Source of the DNA: Taudactylus pleione | Lineage: Eukaryota > Chordata > Amphibia > Anura > Myobatrachidae | Reading direction: 5' to 3' | Assembly: GCA_031769625.1 (NCBI GenBank) | Contig: JAUIMM010000483.1 | Coordinates: 6,330,001-6,394,000 of the forward strand | Length of the DNA: 64,000 nucleotides | Part shown: in pieces, positions 1-10,570 of the stretch | Layout of the letters: each line of letters starts with the position of its first letter | Numbering within the stretch: the first letter of the stretch is position 1 | Notes under the pieces: generated by a model | What the model was told of the DNA's origin: nothing | What the model saw: only the letters and a program-made list of their open reading frames with translations | Database searches by the model: none | Program-made: the position numbers and the translations under genes

Positions 1-380
1 AACCAATGGCTGCAGAGAGGAGCAGCTGCCGGGGAATTGTATAGTCGTGTTTAATGAGATTTTCTTGACATTCATTTATTCATTAAAAAAGAAAACAATG
101 TATGAGACACAGGTATATTCTCAAGACACCGCCCCGATTTCTCTCACTTATGACTAGATCATGGCTGATCTGTGCTTTGGAGAACTTCTCTCTTTCTCTC
201 TTGTTTTTTCCCTGCACATGGATGGGGTGTGGATTGAAAGATCTACAGTAAAAAGGTAGACAATGTCTTGACAGATTACCAGATGGTAGAAAGTCAATAG
301 GTTGACAGGGACGAAAGGTCGACAAGTAGAAATGGTTGACAGGGTCAAAATGTCGACATGACAATGGTCAGCGCGAAAAT
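1..380. other. Non-coding flank with repeated GTCGACA/TTGACA motifs
   Basis: No gene is visible. From about 288 to 365 the sequence carries several spaced copies of a short motif (ggttgacagg, ggtcgacaag, tgtcgacatg). This looks like the edge of a dispersed repeat that leads into the adjacent CCTAACCC-rich minisatellite. A similar edge (gtcgacatt, tgttgacatt) lies at 11115-11210 next to another CCTAAC-rich minisatellite, so the two may be the same element family with an expanded core. This is inference from motif similarity. Confidence 0.4.
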
Positions 381-1815
381 GGTCACCCCTTCACCCTAAC
401 CTTCCCTCCTGGTGCCTAACCCTAACCTTCCCTCCTGGTGCCTAACCCTAACCGTCCCTTCTAGCACCTAACCCTCTGGTAAGTGCCTAACCCTCATTCA
501 TGGTGCCTAACCCTAACCGTCCATTCTAGTCCCTAACTCTCTGATAAGTGCCTAACCCTCCCTCCTAGTGCCTAACCCTAACCGTCCATTCTAGTGCCTA
601 ACTCTCTGGTAAGTGCCTAACCCTCTCTCCTAGTGCCTAACCCTAACCGTCCATTCTAGTGCCTAACTCTCTGGTAAGTGCCTAACCCTCACTCCTGGTG
701 CCTAACCCTAACCGTCCATTCTAGTGCCTAACCCTCACTCTTGGTGCCTAACCCTAACTGTCCATTCTAGTGCCTAACTCTCTGGTAAGTGCCTAACCCT
801 CACTCCTGGTGCCTAACCCTAACCGTCCATTCTAGTGCCTAACTCTCCGGTAAGTGCCTACCCCTCCCTCCTAGTGCCTAACCCTAACCGTCCATTCTAG
901 TGCCTAACTCTCTGGTAAGTGCCTAACCCTCACTCCTGGTGCCTAACCCTAACCGTCCATTCTAGTCCCTAACTCTCTGGTAAGTGCCTAACCCTCCCTC
1001 CTAGTGCCTAACCCTAACCGTCCATTCTAGTGCCTAACTCTCTGGTAAGTGCCTAACCCTCACTCCTGGTGCCTAACCCTAACCGTCCATTCTAGTGCCT
1101 AACTCTCCGGTAAGTGCCTACCCCTCCCTCCTAGTGCCTAACCCTAACCGTCCATTCTAGTGCCTAACTCTCTGGTAAGTGCCTAACCCTCGCTCCTGGT
1201 GCCTAACCCTAACTGTCCATTCTAGTCCCTAACTCTCTGGTAAGTGCCTAACCCTCCCTCCTAGTGCCTAACCCTAACCGTCCATTCTAGTGCCTAACTC
1301 TCTGGTAAGTGCCTAACCCTCACTCCTGGTGCCTAACCCTAACCGTCCATTCTAGTGCCTAACTCTCTGGTAAGTGCCTAACCCTCACTCCTGGTGCCTA
1401 ACCCTAACCGTCCATTCTAGTGCCTAACTCTCTGGTAAGTGCCTAACCCTCACTCCTGGTGCCTAACCCTAACCGTCCATTCTAGTGCCTAACTCTCCGG
1501 TAAGTGCCTACCCCTCCCTCCTAGTGCCTAACCCTAACCGTCCATTCTAGTGCCTAACTCTCTGGTAAGTGCCTAACCCTCCCTCCTGGTGCCTAACCCT
1601 AACCGTCCATTCTAGTCCCTAACTCTCTGGTAAGTGCTTAACCCTCCCTCCTAGTGCCTAACCCTAACCGTCCATTCTAGTGCCTAACTCTCTGGTAAGT
1701 GCCTAACCCTCACTCCTAGTGCCTAACCCTAACCGTCCATTCTAGTGCCTAACTCTCCGGTAAGTGCCTACTCCTCCCTTCTGATGCCTAACACTAACGG
1801 GTTGGGGTAAGTGCC
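381..1815. repeat. 65-bp minisatellite, about 22 units, CCTAACCC-rich
   Basis: Tandem array with a 65-bp period: for example, equivalent positions fall at 901 and 966. Each unit is built from three related sub-units of about 26, 19 and 20 bp, each starting with gtgcctaac. The sub-units carry cctaaccctaaccgtccattcta, ctctctggtaa and ccctcactcctg respectively. The embedded CCCTAACC resembles vertebrate telomeric sequence but is not a pure TTAGGG array. Unit variants (ctcc/ctct, cactcctgg/ccctccta) recur in blocks, which suggests expansion by unequal exchange. No coding potential is apparent. Confidence 0.9.
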
Positions 1816-2285
1816 TAACCTTATCCCTTAAAGGCGGTGCTGGCCTTCCCACCAGAAAACAAGGACAGGGACTGTACAGTATCTCCTGACACAGACTTCC
1901 TTGGCCTCTGCAACGGAGCTGCAAGGGCCAATCTGAGTAACCTTAGGGGTTACTAAAGCATATGTTAGCATTGCTGCTGCGTCCAAAGACAGATAACAGC
2001 GTTCATCTCTGAATCAGGCCCAGCATACGTACTTTGGCACTGACCAGGGATAAAATGTACGTAATAAACCTTTTTTTCCAGGATATAAAGATCCAAACCT
2101 TTCACAAAGAATCCATTAGAACAATCTTCTTACTAACGGGCCTTTTTATGTTATATTTGCGATATATCCCGCAGGGTACACTCCAGTTTTCAGGGGGTAC
2201 CTGCAAATATTATGTATCCCCTGGATGCAATCTTCCGTTTTCAATCACAAAAGCAGCACTCATATGGGGGCAGTTTTAGCGGTAT
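1816..2285. other. Non-coding stretch with one MITE-end fragment
   Basis: No gene is recognised. The only repeat signal is the string tctgaatcaggccc near 1951. It matches the inverted-repeat end (ggcctgattcaga) of the element family also seen at 8362, 15654, 47644 and 49866, so it is probably a fragment of that family. Confidence 0.35.
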
Positions 2286-2800
2286 ACGTTCAGAAAGCCG
2301 GCGCACGGAATGCCGACCGCCGGCTTCCAGACATTGTTATCCCGACTAGGGACGAATGACAGGCGTCTAAATCTAGACGCCTTTCATTTGACCGACGTCA
2401 GGAGACTGGCACCCGGCATCCCTATCGAGCGCATGCGGGCGCCGCAGCAGACAGCCACAGGGGGGGGGGGGGGGTAGGTTTAGGGCTCTCAGGGGGGGAC
2501 TTAGGGTTAGGCACCCCCCTGGGAGGTTAAGTTTAGGCTAGGGGGAGGGAGGGTTAGGGTTAGGCACCCCCGGGGGGAGGTTAGGGTTAGGCACCTCCCC
2601 GGTGGTTTAGGCGGCGGGGAAGGGGGGGATTAGGGTTAGGCACAGGGGGGGAAGGTTAGGGTTAGGCACCCTAAAGGAGGGTTAGGGTTAGGGGGTAGAT
2701 TAGGTTAGTGAATACTTACCTAGGGACGATCAGGATTTCCTCCTCTGTGGAGCAGGCGCTGTCGGGATTTGAACCGCCGGTCAGTGATCCAGCGGTAATT
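2286..2800 (+). repeat. Dispersed repeat R1, copy 1, with G-rich TTAGGG core
   Basis: A non-coding dispersed element. The left part (2300-2460) contains gccggcttccagacattg and a small inverted repeat around gacaggcgtctaaatctagacgcc. The core (2460-2700) is G-rich and repeats ggttagggttaggcaccccc. The right part contains atacttacctagggacgatcaggatttcc and gggatttgaaccgcc. The same order of blocks occurs at 3886-4330 and, inverted, at 10571-11085. No ORF of note lies inside, so it is a non-autonomous element or a repeat of unknown class. Confidence 0.75.
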
Positions 2801-3885
2801 CATACTGATTCCGCTTTAGCGATTGAAAAAAACCAAAACTCATCAGCCCTTTGCAGACCCCCATATGGGGGTTGCTTATTTGCCGAATTCGCCAAGCTCC
2901 GGAGTGTGAAGCATTCTGGAGTTCGGCTGCGGTAGCCAATGCCATCTCCGTGTGGCGTCAGCCGCTGTAGCCTATACGTTATAGTCCGCAAAAGGTACAC
3001 GAGAGGGATCCATAGGAACCCTCACCCAGCACTCTCCACTTGCGCATGCATGGTCAGCAGAACGCACATGCGCTGTAGTGCGCCCGGGTCTTGAATGAGA
3101 AGTGAAGTGTTAGCGATCACTTCTAACACACCGATCTGAGCTCGTGTCCCTGCCGGTGTATTGTAATATATCGAGCTCTTTAATTTCTTATTGCTGCAAT
3201 AATCACATGAATTAATCACATGAATTAACCACTTAATTAAATACTTCCAGATCTCTCTTGAGGAAACAACAATACAGGGGACATGGAGACTCACAAACAA
3301 TGCAGGATTGTTACATCTCACACCTTCAGCAGAATGGCTGAATTTCAGAGGTTTCCTTAACCATCCCATTTGGCTAATAACGAAAACTTGTCCATGTATA
3401 GTTTATTTTTTTCCTTTTCCTTTAGTAGATTTGGTGAATTGCCAGCAATGAAATAAAAGATTATCACTATTCTATAACACCACCTTTAGTACATCTTCCT
3501 TTCCTTTTCTGAAAAATGTTTTTTTTTTATTGAAATCAAGAAACATTACAATAGAAATGAAATGTTTTACAATTATTTTGTCAACACAGTGTAGATCGAT
3601 GTGGTATAAAACTGAACAACATAACATAATACCACGCTTACAAAAGTACAAACTTACAATGTAACATGTTATGGAAGAAAGAGACGACTGCACCATGTAT
3701 TTCTGTCAACCCTCACAACATTTGGGGCTAACATCCAAATAATTAGTAAACTTTTTATTTTAAGGACACTGCATAACATCAAAGAGAATAACAAAAAAAT
3801 AAATAAATAAATGTCACAAGATGGACGATTCGTAAGAATCTATCAAATCCACAATGTGGACTTAGTAATAAAGTACACTGATTTT
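2801..3885. other. No gene recognised
   Basis: Apparently unique or very old sequence. Open frames here are short and show no protein family features. There is a short T-rich and A-rich patch near 3515-3530 and 3793-3810. I see no convincing exon, RNA gene or repeat boundary. Confidence 0.5.
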
Positions 3886-4330
3886 AACGGTAAGCAGTCG
3901 GGAAGCCGACGGACGTAATCCCGACCGCCGGCTTCCCAACTGTCTAATCCCGACGCCTGTCATTAGACCTACGCCGGGAGCCCAACACCTAGCTTACCGT
4001 TCGAAGGTAAGCCGGGCGCGGACAGCCGCGGTGAGGGGGGGGAGGGTTAGGTGAGGGGCTCCGGGGGGGACATAGGGTTAGGCACCTTCCCTGGAGGTTA
4101 GGGTTAGGCACCCCCACAGAGGACAGGTTTAGGCTGCGGGGAAGGGGGGGTTAGGTTTAGGCACTTAGGGGGGGGGATTAGGGTTAGGTACTTGGGGGGG
4201 AGGTTAGGATTAGGCACCCCTAATGGAGGGTTAGGGTTAGGGGGTAGAATGGGGTTAGTCAATACTTACCTGTGGACGATCTGAATTTTCACCGATGCCG
4301 GGATTTGAACCACTGGCCATGCGAATACTA
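3886..4330 (+). repeat. Dispersed repeat R1, copy 2
   Basis: Second copy of the R1 family in the same orientation as copy 1. It has cgggaagccgacgg and ccgccggcttcc at the left, a G-rich ggttagggttaggcac core (4030-4255), then atacttacctgtggacgatctg and gggatttgaaccactgg at the right. The left arm is shorter than in copy 1. The two copies lie about 1.6 kb apart as direct repeats. Confidence 0.7.
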
Positions 4331-4879
4331 CAAATAGCAAACAGCGAGTAATGCATCCATAAATATACATAAATATACCATAGAGTAGCGATATTTGAAT
4401 CAGGAGAATATTATATATGAGGGAGAGTAAAGAAAAGGGAAGAAAAAAAAGGAAAGAACAATAGTAATACCAAGGCCGTATGTATAATGGGTGCAGGGTG
4501 TGCGGGCCCATACAGTCCGGAGTCCCACGTCAGCGCCGGTATCAGCACTGTCAAAATCGCCTGGAAAATGGGCAGTGCGGCCATTTTCCCGGAAATTTGG
4601 CGCAATCGCAGTAGGGAAAATGGGCGCGGCACCATTTTCCCAGGTGACCTGCGCATAGGCTGTAAACTCCGTGCACACTCTAGTGCCCAGAGTCTACAGG
4701 TGCGGCGCTCGCCACTGAGCGCAGCCGGCCGCCAGATAGAGGGGAGGGGGCCCCGGACAGAGACTGCACACGGGCCCTCTCCTTTCTAGAAACGCCCCTT
4801 AGTAAGACAGAAGAAAGGTATCAAGGATGGACTCCCGGCATAATTGATTTCTGGAATGTGAACCAAGGTCACCATACCT
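4331..4879. other. Non-coding, contains imperfect inverted repeat
   Basis: No gene is recognised. Between about 4557 and 4655 the motif gaaaatgggc(a/g) occurs twice, each followed by a nearby gccattttccc or accattttccc. This gives imperfect inverted repeats typical of a decayed short element. The flanking GC-rich stretch 4660-4790 shows no further structure that I can name. Confidence 0.4.
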
Positions 4880-4887
4880 GATGATAT

Positions 4888-5179
4888 CAGAGCCGTGACT
4901 AGGGTGGTGCGACCTGTGCCATGGCACAGGGCACCGCAGGGCAGGGGGCGCTGTTTGGGCTTGTCAATTTTCTATTTATTATCATTCTCACTTGCAGCTT
5001 CCTCTTCTTTTATCCCCAGCATCTCCTGGCCTCCCCTATCTTTTCCCTGGCCCTTCCCCATGAGGCCATGGCCCTTTCTCAGGTGCACTATCTTATGTCC
5101 TTATTTAAAAAATGGGGGGGGGGGGGGGCACCAATGCTCTTTCTGGCCCAGGGCACCAAAAAGTCTAGTTACGGCTCTG
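4888..5179. mobile_element. hAT-type MITE with intact ends and 8-bp target duplication
   Basis: A 292-bp non-autonomous element. The left end reads CAGAGCCGTGACTAG. The right end, reverse-complemented, reads CAGAGCCGTAACTAG, giving a 15-bp terminal inverted repeat with one mismatch. It is flanked by an identical 8-bp direct repeat GATGATAT at 4880-4887 and 5180-5187. An 8-bp duplication and CAG-starting ends are hallmarks of the hAT superfamily. The interior has a pyrimidine-rich stretch and a G run (5116-5128) and no transposase coding, so it must have been mobilised in trans. Confidence 0.9.
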
Positions 5180-5187
5180 GATGATAT

Positions 5188-6896
5188 GTAGACAGAGTAT
5201 TGTTTAAAAGGAAGGTAATATACTCTACAGAGGAAATGTACCACAACCAGTTAACAAGGGCAGAGTAAAGCACTTTAGTAAAGTAAAGAAAGCACTCACT
5301 TTCCTTTCCGTACAAGAAACCAGCTCATACCTCTGGGGTTTCAGCTGCCAGTAGACACGGGGGGTCACTTCGATGTTTAGACACAGGCCACCCGATCACT
5401 AATTATACAGGAATATGCAAATTCATTTTTACCAGCCATACTTCAGTGACAGCAAAAGTCTTGAAAGCCCATGTCTGCGTGTTTATAAACGTAATGGTAC
5501 CACTGATGTGGATGGGCTGTTACTTCATGGGGGGGGTCTTGGCCATTTTACCCCCTGAGGTATTTTAATCAGCTTTATTAATTATTCAGTTCCATTTTTG
5601 TTACCTGAACAATCAACATAATGACCCTGTCATCCAAATAGCCCCCCCAGAGGGAGACAGTAAACATATGCTGCAGGCTTTTTGGCTGTGAGTAATGTCT
5701 TGCGAATGTCCTCCACACCACTATTCTTCATTGGAGACAGATTCCCCGCTGGGCACTGAGGAGCTCTAGTGTTCCATCATAGCTTCCAAGATAACCCATT
5801 ACGCTATGATCAGCTCTTGGTTTCTGATTTAAATCAAAACATTTGCTTCAATCTGCGGTGAACTAATTAACCAGCGTTAAAGGACATGTCCACTTTCAAA
5901 CAAGCAACTTCCATTTAATATACAAGATCAAACACAGTCTTGGGACACCGGCTGGAACCACAATCAGTGAATTATTTCAGCTCTGTCTGGGGCTCCGGAT
6001 CAGTCCCGGTAGTCCCCCTGCAAAAGGGGCGGGGAATCACCAGAAGAGAGGCGTGGTTACAACTCACGGGGGCGTGCCACAAGTCACGGGAGCCTGGCCT
6101 CGCGGCACTCCCCCATCTTTCAGTATCCCGACCGAGCAGAGCGCCGGGAGGCGGCACTGCTCGGCCAGGGTTTAACCCCGGACCAGCCTATCAGGACATC
6201 GGCCCTTCTGGCGTTTGCCAGAAGTGCCAGATGGCCAGTCCGGCCATGGAATAGGTAGTACAGATTGAAGTAGACCCAATGAAATGGGTCATGCGGGAAT
6301 GAATACACCAATGTACTGTATCTGATCTCACATTTTATTTTCTTATTTATTGTACAATCCTTTGTCAGTTCTGCTACACTACATTGATTGCACGTTCACA
6401 CACGGAAAACCGTAGAGGATGATTTTTAATGCCAACGGTGCTCTAAATATGCAATTAAAATATATGTTCCAAATCTTGGTGTAATGAGAATGTGAACATA
6501 TATCATACAATACAGAATAGACAGGTCACTGGCTCAGAGAGGCAGTCGCCACTGTTCGTGCTACAGCCATATTTATCGCAATGCAGATGACCCGTTCTAT
6601 AGGAAATAGTGACAGTGCTGAGGCACGAGACACTTAGTGCCTGATTCCTCAGTGATGTCGCTTGTTCCTTTTAAATTGATAGGCAAAATATTATTCCAAG
6701 GAACCAAATAGTTCCCTCCACCGATCGCAATGAAATTACGGCAGTGGTGACAGGGTGATGATGCAATGGCTTCTGGTGTGAGATGTGTGCAGGATACCCT
6801 AACCCCTCCGCTGCTAAGACATGTCCAGGCCAATGTGGCCCCGCCCATCCCTCAAAAAAAAAAATATCGTAGCTATAAAGAGCTCATTGAACTGAT
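5188..6896. other. No gene recognised; one probable element end
   Basis: Mostly featureless non-coding sequence. Around 6195-6250 the string ggcccttctggcgtttgccagaagtgccagatggccagtccggcc contains a small hairpin (cttctggc/gccagaag) and ends in a ggccagtccggcc-like terminus. It looks like the end of a decayed hAT-like MITE whose other end I could not place. The open frames here are short and unconvincing. Confidence 0.4.
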
Positions 6897-7049
6897 GAGG
6901 GCAACAACTGGTCGCCCAGCTATTGTAAAACTACACATCCCAGCATTCCTTGCCACAGTTTTGTTATTTGGCCATGCATAAACTGTTGCAGGGCATGCTG
7001 GGATGTGTAGTTCAACAGCTGTCGGAGGGCGGCTTATTGCCTACCCCTG
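6897..7049. mobile_element. Short fold-back element (MITE)
   Basis: An inverted-repeat element. The left arm contains aaaactacacatcccagcat (about 6928-6947) and the right arm contains the matching atgctgggatgtgtagtt (about 6996-7013). The inner parts are cttgccacag and ctgttgcagggc. The right end ctacccctg resembles a hAT-type terminus read in reverse (CAGGGGTAG). No coding sequence is present. The exact left end and target duplication are not clear. Confidence 0.65.
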
Positions 7050-8361
7050 CCATAGAGCATTTGAAAAAGTGATTTTGGATATGGGTATCTCGTGACACTG
7101 GTAGCTGGATGATGCCATGAACCACTGTCTTTGCTCAGAGGGCCTGGTCAAAAGGGAGGTGGTGCCATCACTGTGCGCACTTAGCAGCCATTTTGGAATT
7201 TGAGCTCAGCACAAAATGATGCCCCATATGGCGACAACACACCAATCTGTAACTTCATCCAAGGTATAATTCGCCAAGCTGGCAGCCATGTTTGTTCTTC
7301 CTGTCAGAAAGCTGCCAGTTCCCGAGTGCCCTTTATCAATAATATTGAGTAGACAGCATGTCCGTGAATCTGCTCGCTTCATTGTTAGACTGTGAGAGGA
7401 AAACCCCGTCCTCATATTTTAACCAATTTCCATAAACCATCCATTTCTGACTGCCACGTGTAAGAACTGATAGCTCCTTCCTGCGGAGCGTAAACTGCTG
7501 ACAAATAGCATTTTTAAGCTCATCCATTCCCCCTGGCTGGGCAGAACCTGTAATTAAAGGTGTAATATCACTCATCAATGAACTTTTTTATGTTGCGTGC
7601 CAGGTCTCTTAATCATCGTGATGGAATACGCTAGGAACACCAGCTTGTACAGTTTAGAGCATCTTATATTTTTTCCCACATTGATTCTCTATGAATCATG
7701 TTAACTTGATGGTAGAAGAGATATGAATAATGCATCAGGTTTCTGCGCCTCACCCATACTCTCAGCTGTGAGCCAGGGTCAGCCGGTATGAGCTATTACT
7801 ACTTAAATTCATGTGGGTTTTAGATAATAAATCCCCTGTGTTGCTTTTGATTCCATCACTATTATATTAAGGTGTGCGTGAATCAGCCCATACTTACCTT
7901 CTCTCCTGTAATATCTGGGAGACTTCCAAATCATGGGAGATCTTCCTGACTCCTTGGAGACCACAGAGCCCTTCCCAAGTGAAGTGGGTGAGGCAGGTGT
8001 TTGAAGTCACGATTTACGGGGGCAGAGCCTCACTTATGCAAATCATGTAGCTACGTCCCTGCACATGCCGCTTGGACCTCCTCTCAGGGATATCTTGGAT
8101 TTCAGGTCCCAAAACTCAGCAAGTACAGTATGGCTCAGCAACATCAGAAACTGGACTAAGGTTTACAGTCACAATGTTTTCGAATGCTTTAGAAAAAGAA
8201 GGATTCTCAACTGGTGCTGTCCTAAGGTCTGGAAGTGGCAACCCAAACTGGATTGTCATGGCTTAGAAAGCCCACCCAGTTTTGTGATGAAGGGATGGAG
8301 CTATCAGACTCCATAAAAAATGTACCACTTGCACACGTAGAACAACTCCACCCTACCGCAA
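7050..8361. other. No gene recognised
   Basis: No reliable gene or RNA. The stretch 7885-8030 repeats gggaga and gga(g)tcttcc-like motifs, as in a decayed element. An open frame at 8065-8316 has no recognisable family and its reading is not supported by splice or start context. Confidence 0.4.
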
Positions 8362-8727
8362 TGAGGGCCTGATGCAGACCCGCTCGCGAGCGCTATGTGC
8401 TCGCAAGCGGGACGATGGTGGCCCAGTGCGCATGCGCACGATGGAGCCGGCTCCATCGTGCGCATGCGCAAGACCCGGATAGCGACGGGCAAACCGTCGC
8501 TCCAGGTCTCGCTCCAAAGGGGGCGTGCTGTCGATGTTGAGGGATAGCACGCCCCCTTTGGTGGTCGGCCCGGGGGAGTGGCTGCCCAAACGGAGGCGTT
8601 CCCATGTGAACGCCTCCGTTTGGGGGTGGCCCCACTGATATCACGAGTGATGTCAGTGGGAGAGATTTCGGCTCTGTTAGAGCCGAAATCTCTCTGGGGC
8701 TTGCGGCCACGAGACCCTACCATATCC
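8362..8727. mobile_element. Serial-hairpin element, copy A
   Basis: Within about 370 bp there are at least six consecutive stem-loops: a short one at 8376-8410, a perfect 44-bp palindrome (8427-8470), agcgacgg/ccgtcgct (about 8480-8500), aaagggggcgtgct/agcacgccccc (about 8515-8562), a 17-bp stem with a short loop (about 8585-8622), cccactgatatcac/gtgatgtcagtggg (about 8630-8661), and a 16-bp stem with a 3-nt loop (8660-8694). The left end gggcctgatgcaga matches the gggcctgattcaga end of related elements. A homologous copy lies at 47155-47644. It is non-coding. Confidence 0.75.
8427..8470. repeat. Perfect 44-bp palindrome
   Basis: A perfect inverted repeat with no spacer, centred between 8448 and 8449. 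Each 22-bp arm consists of tgcgcatgcgca followed by cgatggagcc. It can extrude as a cruciform or fold as one uninterrupted hairpin. It lies inside serial-hairpin copy A and is absent from copy B at 47.2 kb. Confidence 0.9.
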
Positions 8728-9671
8728 TGTAATTTAACACAGATCATAAATGATGACCAGTGCCGAAGTATAATTCTTCAGTGTTTTAATTTTAAAAAAT
8801 CTGAATTTTTTTTTTTTTCTTTAATTTACTTTTAAATTTGACACAAAACCATTTATAAAGGTAATCAGAACATTTCATGTGTTATGCGACCGTGACACGA
8901 CTGGAAAGGTCAGCACCAGCCGAGAGTGAAAGAGGAGGTTTCACAGCTAATTAGTCGGTTTGATCTGTGGATCTTTGTGTTAAAAAAATAGAACCATAGA
9001 CAGTTCAAAGTGACGGACGTGGAGTACACGGTCTTTACTAGACATTGCTTTGCATTTTGTTTTTTTTGATCCACCAAACGTTGTGTAAGACTTAAGAGAC
9101 TTTAAACAGCATTGTTGTTTTGTCACTGTCTAGTGCTTGAGTGTCTGACAACTTCCCAAATAGATTTAATGGCAGAATAATTCTTGGATTCAACCAAAGC
9201 AGGGCAGCTCCTGATCAGAAGACTTTGCCGGTGATTCTCCAAAATAATCACATATATTAATAGTGGTGGGATGCGGATACCAACTGCAGAAAAAGAGAAT
9301 AAAACACTTCTTGTATCTGTGATTAGGAATCCATTCACTACCAGATAGGTGCAAGGATATTTATCCGGTGATAAGACCAAAGTCCTCCAATGCTCTTATG
9401 GACTGAGGCACACACCTACAGTACCTAGCTAATGAACGCTTGTACAACAGGTACCAACAGGTTAGAGTAACGCTGCACAATGTTTTTCACACGTCATAGT
9501 GAGGCTGACAGCTGGGATTTTCCTCTAGAGGGCGCTGTACATAGAGATGTGAGCTGACTTTAGCAGATATACCACAAAGAGCAGCTACAAAGGGTGTGCA
9601 CAAAATGTCAGCATTCAGAATGTAGATACCAGAATATCAACATTGTATGAATGACGACGATCATTATTTGG
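8728..9671. other. No gene recognised
   Basis: AT-rich sequence without a recognisable exon, RNA gene or element boundary. The leading edge of the CCTAAC-rich block begins near 9672. Confidence 0.5.
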
Positions 9672-10560
9672 ACATGGATCTAACCCAAACTGCACCCTAA
9701 CCCAAACTGAAGTCTAACCAAACCTGCAGCCTAACCCAAACTGCAGCCTAATCCTAACCCAAAGCGCAGCCTAACCCCAAACTGAAGCCTAGCCCAAACT
9801 GAAGCCTAGCCCAAACTGCAGCCTAATCCTAAATGCAGCCTAACCCTAACTGCATCCTAATCCTAACCCAAAGCGCAGCCTAACACAAACTGCAGCCTAA
9901 CACAAACTGCAGCCTAACACAAACTGCAGCCTAATCCTCACCCAAAGCGCAGCCTAACCCCAACTGCAGCCTAACCCCAGCTAAAGCCTAACCCAAACTG
10001 AAGCCTAACCCAAACTGCAGCTCAAGCCTATCGGCAGCCTAACCCAACCTGCAGCTTAAACCCAAACTGCAGCGTAACCCAAACTGCAGCCTAACCCAAA
10101 CTGCAGTCTAGCCCAAACTGCAGCTTAGTCCAACCTGCAGCCTAGCCCAACCTGCAGCCTAAACCTAACCCAAACTGCAGTCTAACCCCAACTATAGCCT
10201 AAGCCCAACTATAGCCTAACCCAAACTGCAGTCTAACCCAACCTGCAGCCTAACCCTATTTGCAGCCTAATCATAACCCAAGCTGCAGCCTAACCCCAAA
10301 TATAGCCTAACCCAAACTGCTGTATAGCCCAAACTTCAGCCTAACTCAAACTTCAGCCTAACCCAACCTGCAGTCTAACCCAACCTGCAGCCTAATCCTA
10401 ACTGCAACCTAAACCAAATTGCAACCTAACCCAAACTGCAGTTTAACCCAAACTGCAGCCTAAACCTAAGTGCAGACTAATCCTAACTGCAGCCTAAACC
10501 TAAGTGCAGACTAATCCTAACCCAAACTGCAGCCTAACCCTAACTGCATCTTAACTGTAA
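9672..10560. repeat. About 17-bp CCTAACCCAAACTGCAG minisatellite
   Basis: A degenerate tandem array of a unit close to cctaacccaaactgcag. Variants replace ccc with tcct, or aaact with caact or acct. About 50 units are present, with irregular period (15-21 bp) and mixed sub-types. The unit shares CCTAACCC with the 65-bp array at 381-1815 and with the R1 cores. An R1 copy begins directly after it, and a short tail of the same minisatellite (cgcagcctaacccttaacc) follows that copy at about 11082. The R1 copy therefore appears to have inserted into this array. Confidence 0.85.
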
Positions 10561-10570
10561 CCCCCTGGGT

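Noticed and set aside
381..1815. True telomere or interstitial telomere array
   Set aside because: The CCCTAA motif is only part of a 65-bp unit and never forms a pure hexamer run of length.
2755..2800. tRNA-like B box (minus strand cggttcaaatcccg) suggesting a tRNA gene or tRNA-derived SINE
   Set aside because: The T stem pairs poorly, no acceptor stem partner is present, and the motif is degraded in the copies at 4.3 and 10.6 kb.
8065..8316. Possible exon or processed pseudogene fragment
   Set aside because: Neither of the two overlapping frames matches a family I recognise, and no splice or start signal supports it.
8304..8747. 147-aa open frame on the minus strand
   Set aside because: It is a reading through the serial hairpins; the composition reflects palindromic GC-rich DNA and there is no recognisable domain.
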